Below are positions 6,566-11,642 of a stretch of DNA of 11,642 bases, in pieces; within the stretch, counting starts at the first letter, position 1; every line of letters begins with the position of its first letter. A program made the position numbers and the translations under genes. A model generated the notes under the pieces. It worked only from the letters and a program-made list of their open reading frames with translations, was not told the DNA's origin and searched no databases. This DNA is from Nitrospirae bacterium RBG_13_39_12 (GTDB lineage: Bacteria > Nitrospirota > Thermodesulfovibrionia > Thermodesulfovibrionales > SM23-35). The stretch is taken from contig MHEF01000126.1 in the NCBI GenBank assembly GCA_001805125.1, positions 4,239-15,880 of the forward strand, in the 5' to 3' direction.

Positions 6566-7573
6566 ATGAGTAATTCAGTCCCGAAAAATCAAAATATAAA
6601 TATCGCCCTGGTTTGCACAAGGGGGGGACATTTTGAACAAATGACGAATCTGTCCGATTTTTATGACCATTATGACCATTTCTGGATAACCAATCGAAAT
6701 GAACAGACAGAGAGCCACCTGAAGAAGGAAAGGGCATATTTTGTAGACCAAGCTCACTTTAAAAAACCCTGGACCTATTTATATCACGTGGCACCGGTGT
6801 TAAGAATATTTTGCAGTGAAAAACCAACGCATGTGCTGTCGACTGGATCCGGACGAACGGCTTTAATTCCCTTTTTGGTGGCGGCAGTTTTAAAGGTAAA
6901 ATTCATTTACATTGATACATTTTCCCGGGTGCACGGTCATTCAAAGTTCGGTACCTTTTTGCTCAAAACGAGGAACAAGATATATTCGCAATGGGAAGAC
7001 CCGGAAAATGCAAATGCGCTCTACATTGGACCGATATTCAAACATGACGAAAACTGCAACAAAAATGGTGAATCGAAATACATATTTGTTACCCTGGGTA
7101 CAAGAATTGAACCGTTTAAAAGACTGTTGGAAGGAGTCGAAGATCTAAAAAAGAAAGGCAGCATAAAGGAAAAGGTAATCGCACAGGTGGGGTACACGGA
7201 ATACAAGTCGGACTATGTCGAGGTGTTTGATTTCTGTATGCCTGAAAAGATTAATGAGCTTATATTGAATGCGAAATATGTGATTACGCAGGAGAGTGCT
7301 GGCATCGGTACCCAATGCCTGAAATATAAAACAAAGTTTGTAGTTATGCCTAGGGATTATCAATATGGAGAACTGCCTACTGAGAGCGATATGAAAGAAG
7401 ATTTACATTACAAGCTTGAGGAGTTGGGCTATACAAAAGTTGTAAGAAACATAGAGGAGTTGGAAAAGGTCATTGAAGCCATAGAAAATTTGAAAGTAGG
7501 ATTTAATTTCGATAATAGTCTTGCAATACAGACACTCAAAAAAATAATAGAAACAGGGGATAGTAGCCAGTAG
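6566..7573 (+). CDS. Fused Alg14-Alg13-like glycosyltransferase (PssD/PssE or EpsE/EpsF type) in one chain
   Basis: The N-terminal part (residues 1 to ~155) resembles the Alg14/PssD membrane-anchor subunit: TRGGHFEQM (18-26), STGSGRT (92-98) and IDTFSRV (116-122). From ~170 the protein resembles Alg13/PssE, the nucleotide-sugar-binding subunit of the GT28 C-terminal family: IFVTLGTR (173-180), QESAGIGT (242-249) and VVMPR (259-263). In most bacteria these are two genes; here they are one 335-aa chain. It probably adds the second sugar to an undecaprenyl-PP-linked primer at the inner membrane. The usual SHAG His is replaced (QESAG). I chose the ATG at 6566, not the in-frame GTG at 6470, because the 32 extra residues would be translated 7-bp repeats. 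The C-terminal DSSQ and stop codon lie in the next array. Confidence 0.8.
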   Translation: MSNSVPKNQNINIALVCTRGGHFEQMTNLSDFYDHYDHFWITNRNEQTESHLKKERAYFVDQAHFKKPWTYLYHVAPVLRIFCSEKPTHVLSTGSGRTALIPFLVAAVLKVKFIYIDTFSRVHGHSKFGTFLLKTRNKIYSQWEDPENANALYIGPIFKHDENCNKNGESKYIFVTLGTRIEPFKRLLEGVEDLKKKGSIKEKVIAQVGYTEYKSDYVEVFDFCMPEKINELILNAKYVITQESAGIGTQCLKYKTKFVVMPRDYQYGELPTESDMKEDLHYKLEELGYTKVVRNIEELEKVIEAIENLKVGFNFDNSLAIQTLKKIIETGDSSQ

Positions 7574-7651
7574 TCAGAGATCAGAATCAAGGCCCAAGGT
7601 TCAAGGATAAAGTTTCTTTTTCCATTATTCCATTATTCCAATATTCCATTG
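7560..7651. repeat. Mixed 7-bp and 8-bp arrays in the 106-nt spacer
   Basis: Units ccagtag, tcagaga, tcagaat (7567-7587) and caaggcc, caaggtt, caaggat (7588-7608) have a 7-bp period. Four 8-bp units follow: ttccatta, ttccatta, ttccaata, ttccattg (7620-7651). The TAG stop of the upstream gene (7571-7573) lies in the first part. The array ends before a normal ribosome binding site at 7668. Confidence 0.88.
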
Positions 7652-7667
7652 TTCTTTATGATTGTTT

Positions 7668-7672
7668 GGAGG
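7668..7672 (+). promoter_or_regulatory. Ribosome binding site GGAGG that fixes the ATG at 7680
   Basis: GGAGG lies 7 nt before ATG 7680. This favours that start over the in-frame TTG at 7662, which would put the Shine-Dalgarno motif inside the coding region. Confidence 0.75.
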
Positions 7673-7679
7673 TTTGCAA

Positions 7680-8831
7680 ATGAACATTCCATTGGTCGAT
7701 TTAAAAGCCCAATATGAATCCATCAAGGACGAAATCAATTTTGCCATCTCGGAAGTAATATCAAAATCTGCCTTTATTGGTGGACCATTTGTTGAATCAT
7801 TCGAAAAAGCCTTTGCCGAATTCTGCAATGTGAAGCATTGCATCGGTGTAGGGAATGGGACTGATGCTTTGTTTATCTCTCTAAAGGTTTTAGGGGTCGG
7901 TCCGGGGGACGAAGTAATTGTTCCAGCAAACAGCTTCATCGCCACCTCTGAAGCCGTAACCCTCACAGGCGCAAGGGCTGCATTTATCGATATCGATCCA
8001 AAAACCTACAACATGGATCCCAACAAACTCGAAGATTGCCTTAAATCACGCTATGCGCTATGCTCCATGCGCTCTGCTAATCGCCCTAAGGCGATTATAC
8101 CTGTCCATTTATACGGTCAGCCCGCCGATATGGATCCTATCTTGGATCTGGCGCAGAAATATGATTTGAAAGTTGTCGAAGATGCAGCCCAAGCTCATGG
8201 TGCAGAATATAAGGGTCGCAAAATTGGCTCGATGGGAGACATGGCCTGTTTCAGTTTTTACCCGGGGAAGAATTTAGGGGCATACGGGGATGGTGGAGCA
8301 ATTGTCACGAACAACAACGAATTCGCCCTGAAGGCAAGGATGTTTGCCAATCATGGGAGGATCGACAAGTACGACCACAAAATTGAAGGCGTGAATAGCC
8401 GGCTCGATGGACTCCAGGCTGGCATTTTGAAGGTTAAGCTGAAACATCTTCCAGGATGGACTGAAAAACGACGAAGGAACGCCTACCTGTACAATGAGTA
8501 TCTTAAAGACACTGCATTGATTACACCTTATGAAATAGAGGGATCAAAAGCAGTATATCATTTATATGTGGTTAGGACAAAAGAGGAATTACGAGCAGAA
8601 CTCCAGGAATTTTTAAGGAAGAACGGCATATCAACTGGAATCCATTACCCAATCGCCCTACCAAACCTCAAAGCATACACATATTTAGACTCTAATGGCA
8701 ATGATTTTCCAGAAGCGACAAAAGCATCTCATAAAATTTTCTCCTTACCAATGTATCCAGAACTTGAACAGAAGCAAATTCAATATATAGTGAAAGCTAT
8801 CGCGGAATATTCATGCCTCTTTTGGGATTAG
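7680..8831 (+). CDS. DegT/DnrJ/EryC1-family sugar 3-aminotransferase (WbpE/WlbC- or FdtB/QdtB-like)
   Basis: This 383-aa PLP-dependent enzyme opens with IPLVDLKAQY and has GNGTDAL and the cofactor-aspartate motif EDAAQAHGA. The Schiff-base lysine is K197 in SFYPGKNLGAYGDGG, a wording typical of enzymes that put an amino group on C-3 of a keto sugar nucleotide. Together with the Gfo/Idh dehydrogenase upstream it could form a 3-amino sugar, as in WbpB/WbpE or WlbA/WlbC. No acetyltransferase for the next step lies in the window. Residues 123-133 (SRYALCSMRSA) are encoded by 7-bp repeats and interrupt the usual link between the 'LE..' helix and AIIPVHLYGQ (138-147). The rest looks intact, so it is probably active. 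GGAGG precedes the start, and the next gene follows after 33 nt. Confidence 0.88.
   Translation: MNIPLVDLKAQYESIKDEINFAISEVISKSAFIGGPFVESFEKAFAEFCNVKHCIGVGNGTDALFISLKVLGVGPGDEVIVPANSFIATSEAVTLTGARAAFIDIDPKTYNMDPNKLEDCLKSRYALCSMRSANRPKAIIPVHLYGQPADMDPILDLAQKYDLKVVEDAAQAHGAEYKGRKIGSMGDMACFSFYPGKNLGAYGDGGAIVTNNNEFALKARMFANHGRIDKYDHKIEGVNSRLDGLQAGILKVKLKHLPGWTEKRRRNAYLYNEYLKDTALITPYEIEGSKAVYHLYVVRTKEELRAELQEFLRKNGISTGIHYPIALPNLKAYTYLDSNGNDFPEATKASHKIFSLPMYPELEQKQIQYIVKAIAEYSCLFWD
8049..8083 (+). repeat. 7-bp array inserted in frame in the aminotransferase gene
   Basis: The units are cgctatg, cgctatg, ctccatg, cgctctg and the degenerate ctaatcg. They match the ctatgcg/ctctgcg units inside the deacetylase gene 6 kb upstream; the string ATGCGCTCTGC is shared exactly and is read in the same frame (M-R-S-A) in both. 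About 11 codons are added without a stop or frameshift. Confidence 0.82.
8079..8096 (+). repeat. Short inverted repeat at the edge of the coding-region array
   Basis: AATCGCC (8079-8085) and GGCGATT (8090-8096) form a 7-bp stem with a CTAA loop, exactly where the heptamers end and the conserved AIIPVH coding sequence resumes. It may be chance, or it may mark the insertion edge. Confidence 0.5.
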
Positions 8832-8851
8832 AAGAATCTCTCGCGGACAGA

Positions 8852-8857
8852 AAGGAG
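8852..8857 (+). promoter_or_regulatory. Ribosome binding site AAGGAG for the second aminotransferase
   Basis: AAGGAG sits 7 nt before ATG 8865 in a 33-nt spacer that carries none of the 7-bp repeats seen in most upstream spacers. Confidence 0.75.
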
Positions 8858-8864
8858 TCATAGT

Positions 8865-10001
8865 ATGATAAAACCTTTTGAGAAACCTATTTATGTGACC
8901 AAGCCATTTTTGCCACCTTTAGAGGAATTTCGTCAAGGGCTTGAAGAAATCTGGGAGACCCGGTGGTTAACAAACAATGGGCCAATCCTCCAACGTTTTA
9001 CTCAAGAGTTGTGCGACTTCTTCGAAACTGACAATATCTGCCTTTTCAATAATGGGACTCTGGCTCTTCAGATAGCGTTACAAGGGATGGGAATCTCAGG
9101 AGAGGTTATAACTACTCCGTTTACATTTGTGGCGACAACCCACGCCTTGTTCTGGAACAAGATTAGACCCGTCTTCGTGGACATCGAACCCGACTATTAC
9201 ACCCTTGACCCTGAGAAGGTGGAGGCAGCAATCACTCCATGGACAACAGCCATCCTGGCAGTTCACGTCTACGGCCATCCTTGCAAACTCAATGCATTAG
9301 CCGACATTGCACGGCGACACAATTTGAAACTCATCTACGATGCTGCTCACGTTTTCGGTGTCAAAGTTGGCAATAAGTCTATCGCCGACTTTGGCGATCT
9401 GAGCATGTTCAGTTTCCACGCCACCAAGTCGTTCCACTCCTTGGAGGGAGGCATGTTAATTTTCCGAGAAACAGGGCTGAAGGGCGTATTCGACTATCTG
9501 AAGAACTTCGGTTTCAAAAATGAGTTTGAAGTGGTCATGCCCGGCACAAATGCCAAAATGAATGAAATTCAAGCCCTGATGGGGATTCAGGTTTTAAAAT
9601 ACCTTGACGAAATAATACAGAAGCGCGCAAAGATCAATGACTTATATCGACATCTCCTCAAGGAAGTCCCCGGCATTCGCCTCGTGCCGGCTCTATCTCC
9701 AACCGTAAGACAGAACCATGCCTACATGCCAATCGAGGTAGATGAACAGGAATTTGGGATGAGCTCCGATGCATTGTATGAAAAACTCAAACAATGGAAT
9801 GTACATTCCCGCCGGTATTTCTATCCCTTAGTCTGCGATTACGCCTGCTATCGAAACGTTTCAGTGAAAGATCCCCTGACCGTCGCCCGTCGAGTTGCTG
9901 ACCGCTTACTGACACTCCCGATTTACGATAGCCTGGAACTATCTGAGGTCGAGACCATTTGCGAGATTATTATGTCTCTTCACTTAGAGAATGGAGGATG
10001 A
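8865..10001 (+). CDS. DegT/DnrJ/EryC1-family sugar 4-aminotransferase (VioA-like)
   Basis: This 378-aa PLP-dependent aminotransferase belongs to a different subfamily from its neighbour. IYVTKPFLPPLEEF near the N-terminus, TRWLTNNGP, TTPFTFVATTHA and HVYGHPC are characteristic of VioA-type enzymes, which aminate C-4 of dTDP-4-keto-6-deoxyglucose. The Schiff-base lysine is K188 in FHATKSFHSLEGG, and the cofactor aspartate is in YDAAHVFG. It probably makes a 4-amino-4,6-dideoxy sugar nucleotide for the glycan, but exact substrate assignment from motifs is uncertain. It has a good AAGGAG site. GC content looks higher than in the upstream genes and no repeat units occur in or around it, so it may belong to a separately acquired block with the flippase remnant. 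Confidence 0.85.
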   Translation: MIKPFEKPIYVTKPFLPPLEEFRQGLEEIWETRWLTNNGPILQRFTQELCDFFETDNICLFNNGTLALQIALQGMGISGEVITTPFTFVATTHALFWNKIRPVFVDIEPDYYTLDPEKVEAAITPWTTAILAVHVYGHPCKLNALADIARRHNLKLIYDAAHVFGVKVGNKSIADFGDLSMFSFHATKSFHSLEGGMLIFRETGLKGVFDYLKNFGFKNEFEVVMPGTNAKMNEIQALMGIQVLKYLDEIIQKRAKINDLYRHLLKEVPGIRLVPALSPTVRQNHAYMPIEVDEQEFGMSSDALYEKLKQWNVHSRRYFYPLVCDYACYRNVSVKDPLTVARRVADRLLTLPIYDSLELSEVETICEIIMSLHLENGG

Positions 10002-10083
10002 GGTGGACCCCATTGTCAAGACAAGAGAATTGGGAACATCAAGTTCCACCTCGGGGCTGGGAATATAATAGGAATAATATATC

Positions 10084-10350
10084 TTGTTCGATTCTCTAAA
10101 ATCTAAAACCATTAATGCTCTCTCCTCGAGTTATCTCGAATCTATAGTGCTTCAGGGAGTGCGCTTTTTCATCGGTATTGTGTTGGCTAGGCTGTTGTTG
10201 CCGGAGCAGTTTAGTCTAATTGGGATGGTGACGACCTTCATGGCGGTGGCGCAGTCATTTCCTGACTGTGGTTTCGGGGCCTTTTTAATTGAGAGACGAG
10301 AGCCAACGGCAACAGATACATGTTCCATTTTTTGTTTCAACATCGTGTAA
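10084..10350 (+). pseudogene. Truncated Wzx/RfbX-type polysaccharide flippase (N-terminal fragment)
   Basis: The 88 encoded residues match the start of oligosaccharide flippases of the MOP superfamily (Polysacc_synt type). There is an amphipathic SLKSKTINAL, then VLQGVRFFIGIVLARLLLPEQFSLIGM leading through the first two membrane segments, then DCGFGAFLIER and a FNIV segment. Intact proteins have about 450-500 residues and 12-14 segments; here a TAA stops the frame after the second to third segment. The 54 nt before the next gene hold only a short open stretch and no recognisable flippase sequence, so about 80% of the gene is gone. The start is a TTG with AGGA 10 nt upstream; a perfect TATAAT lies at 10064-10069 without a good -35. 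It is probably non-functional, and repeat-unit export would need another flippase elsewhere. Confidence 0.75.
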
Positions 10351-10395
10351 TATTTCCTCACCGAAGCAAGAATGCCAATCACCGTGTAAACAGTT

Positions 10396-10399
10396 GGAG
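10396..10399 (+). promoter_or_regulatory. Ribosome binding site GGAG before a TTG start
   Basis: GGAG ends 5 nt before TTG 10405. The alternative ATG codons at 10429 and 10432 have no comparable site, so TTG is favoured, but not securely. Confidence 0.5.
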
Positions 10400-10404
10400 A
10401 AGCC

Positions 10405-11133
10405 TTGGAAGATTTGAAGACGATTCGAATGATGCCTGACGAGATCCAGATCTGGTTTGCGGGGATGGATGATCAGTTGACCGACGTCCATAAATATGAG
10501 GCAGTTCTTTCACCGGTTGAGATATCTCGCGCGCAACGGTTTTATCAATTACGTGATCGCAATCGATATGTCGTGAAGCACGGAATATTACGGATTTTAC
10601 TGTCGTATTACGCTGGAAGCCACCCCGGGCAGATTCAAATTCACTCAAGCTCAAGCGGCAAGCCTTACCTGTCCAATCAGTCAGATAATGGATCGTTACA
10701 GTTCAGTATTTCCGACTCAGATGGTTTAGTTTTGTTTGCCTTTGGACGACATACTATGGTAGGGGTCGATATAGAGCGAGTGATAGAGCTACCCGAAATG
10801 GAGGAAATAGTTGTCTCCCATTTCACCAATCGAGAAAAACGTGAGTTTACATCCTACCCGGAGAGCGAGCGTTTGTATCTGTTTTACAAATATTGGACCC
10901 GTAAAGAGGCAGTTCTAAAGGCTGCTGGGGAAGGGCTCCTGAGGCCCTTGGATTGTGTTAACGTAACCGCTACTGGAGATGGTTTTAAAACGTGGAGGGT
11001 TCGAATTGGCGGTACTGCGTTGAGAGAGTTTTCGATTCGAGATATGGAATGCCCGAAGGGATATATGGCTGCCGTGTCTGCCGCCTCTCATTTTAGTAGG
11101 ATCGCGGTGCATCAATTTCATGCTGGCCGATAA
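10405..11133 (+). CDS. Sfp-type 4'-phosphopantetheinyl transferase
   Basis: This 242-aa protein, close to the usual Sfp length, carries the two signature blocks of the family: GVDIERV (residues 120-126, with D122 and E124 in the Mg-CoA site) and WTRKEAVLKAAGEGL (164-178, with the invariant K167-E168-A169 and K172). It transfers the phosphopantetheine arm of CoA to carrier domains of nonribosomal peptide or polyketide synthases. The NRPS gene starting 148 nt downstream is the obvious client. Start choice is TTG 10405 (GGAG upstream) or ATG 10429/10432, which would remove 8-9 residues without touching any motif. It follows directly on a broken flippase gene, so it marks the edge of the polysaccharide locus. 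It has no link in function to the sugar genes that the sequence shows. Confidence 0.9.
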   Translation: MEDLKTIRMMPDEIQIWFAGMDDQLTDVHKYEAVLSPVEISRAQRFYQLRDRNRYVVKHGILRILLSYYAGSHPGQIQIHSSSSGKPYLSNQSDNGSLQFSISDSDGLVLFAFGRHTMVGVDIERVIELPEMEEIVVSHFTNREKREFTSYPESERLYLFYKYWTRKEAVLKAAGEGLLRPLDCVNVTATGDGFKTWRVRIGGTALREFSIRDMECPKGYMAAVSAASHFSRIAVHQFHAGR

Positions 11134-11153
11134 GTTATCGGACCTTAGCTTCA

Positions 11154-11184
11154 TTGACAAGTGCTTAGAAATCAGCGTTTAGAT
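11154..11184 (+). promoter_or_regulatory. Possible sigma-70-type promoter for the NRPS gene
   Basis: A perfect TTGACA occurs at 11154-11159, about 120 nt before the NRPS start. The -10 region is poor (TTTAGA or TTAGAT at spacings of 18-19 nt), so this is only a candidate. The rest of the 148-nt spacer shows no repeats of the kind seen upstream and no terminator. Confidence 0.3.
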
Positions 11185-11281
11185 TTTTGGGGAGCATCTT
11201 TTCGAAATGGCCGAGAGAAAGTAAAAAGTGCCACTTATTGGGTAAGCAGATAGTAATTATAGTGAGGTAAAAGAGAAGAAA

Positions 11282-11642
11282 ATGGATAAGATAAAATGGT
11301 CCTATAATCTATCTCCCATGCAGGAGGGAATACTTTTCCATTGCATAAGTGAACAAAATTCTGGTGTATATATAATCCAGTGGCTTTGCACCGTAAAAGA
11401 GCCACTTGATCTTCGTTCATTCAAACGTGCTTGGGAATTGGTGATCGAAAGACACGACATTCTGCGGACGCGTTTCGAATGGGAGGAGGGTAATCAACCT
11501 ACTCAGATAGTTGAGCACTCGATAGAGTTTTCCCTGAACGTATATGATTGGAGGAAAATACCTTCGGAGGAACTTCGAGAGCGGTTCGAGGAATACCTTG
11601 TATCTGATCGTTTCCGAGGCATTAAATTAAATGAAGCGCCGG
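11282..11642 (+). CDS. Nonribosomal peptide synthetase, N-terminal condensation domain (runs off the window)
   Basis: The open frame has 120 codons from ATG 11282 to the window end with no stop. LSPMQEGILFH (residues 10-20) is the C1 core motif and RHDILRTRF (57-65) the C2 core motif of condensation domains. The catalytic HHxxxDG motif would lie beyond the end of the window. The enzyme starts directly with a condensation domain, so it either accepts a peptidyl or acyl group from another protein or begins with a lipo-initiation type domain. The SPMQEG form of C1 is common in domains at the start of NRPS subunits. GAGG at 11264-11267 is rather far upstream (14 nt) as a ribosome binding site, and weaker purine-rich text (agagaag) is nearer. 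The Sfp-type PPTase just upstream fits this gene. Confidence 0.88.
   Translation, partial: MDKIKWSYNLSPMQEGILFHCISEQNSGVYIIQWLCTVKEPLDLRSFKRAWELVIERHDILRTRFEWEEGNQPTQIVEHSIEFSLNVYDWRKIPSEELRERFEEYLVSDRFRGIKLNEAP

Noticed and set aside
1149..7651. Repeat arrays as CRISPR or as mobile-element ends
   Set aside because: Units are 7-9 bp, degenerate and contiguous without spacers; there are no cas genes, no transposase and no target-site duplications in view.
7662..7679. TTG start that would lengthen the first aminotransferase by 6 residues
   Set aside because: GGAGG at 7668-7672 is ideally placed for ATG 7680 and the family N-terminus (IPLVDLKAQY) begins there.
10000..10052. Inverted repeat GAGGTGGA / TCCACCTC after the second aminotransferase
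   Set aside because: An 8-bp stem with a 37-nt loop and no T-run is too weak to call a terminator or an attachment site.
10064..10069. TATAAT as a -10 box for the flippase fragment
   Set aside because: There is no acceptable -35 at 16-18 nt, and transcription would begin only a few bases before the TTG start.
10152..10654. Minus-strand open frames across the flippase fragment and the start of the PPTase gene
   Set aside because: They are antisense shadows of recognisable plus-strand coding sequence and have no family motifs.
11127..11141. Palindrome CCGAT-AAGTT-ATCGG over the stop codon of the PPTase gene as a terminator
   Set aside because: The stem has only 5 bp and no T-run follows.

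Overview
This window looks like the junction of two loci in a Gram-negative-type bacterium. Positions 1 to about 10350 hold an exopolysaccharide/capsule-type gene cluster. Positions 10405-11642 hold the start of a nonribosomal peptide (NRPS) locus. All genes lie on the + strand. Base composition is moderately AT-rich and several starts appear to be TTG. The organism cannot be named from this sequence. The mix of envelope-polysaccharide genes, NRPS genes and degenerate 7-bp tandem repeats would suit an environmental lineage such as a Desulfobacterota, KSB1-like or Aminicenantes-like bacterium, but this is only a guess.

Layout: a FemAB/GNAT-fold transferase (97-1131); two different polysaccharide-deacetylase (NodB-fold) proteins 2 nt apart (1305-2387, 2390-4075); a GT4 glycosyltransferase (4150-5316); a Gfo/Idh sugar dehydrogenase (5435-6421); a single-chain Alg14-Alg13-like glycosyltransferase (6566-7573); two DegT/AHBA-type sugar aminotransferases of different subfamilies (7680-8831, 8865-10001); a truncated Wzx-type flippase (10084-10350); an Sfp-type phosphopantetheinyl transferase (10405-11133); and the N-terminal condensation domain of an NRPS that runs off the end (11282 onward). 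A coherent reading is synthesis of an amino-sugar-containing glycan: oxidoreductase plus aminotransferases make NDP-amino sugars, glycosyltransferases assemble the repeat unit, and deacetylases and the FemAB-like enzyme modify it. The PPTase would activate the carrier domains of the NRPS beside it.

The most unusual signal is not a gene. Five of the gene spacers between 1132 and 7679, plus the leader at 1-96, are largely tiled by degenerate tandem repeats with a 7-bp period (8 bp in two places). Unit families include taacctg/taacttg, cttgaac, ctacacc, ccttacg, caaggtt and ttccatta. The arrays reach into the stop codons of four genes and abut or include the start codons of three. Repeats of the same style also lie inside two coding regions without breaking the frame: about 46 codons in the first deacetylase (1908-2044) and about 11 codons in the first aminotransferase (8049-8083). 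Both carry the same ctatgcg-type unit. I see no such repeats after position 8096, which suggests the downstream part (second aminotransferase, flippase remnant, PPTase, NRPS) has a different history.

No rRNA, tRNA, CRISPR array, transposase or convincing rho-independent terminator was seen.
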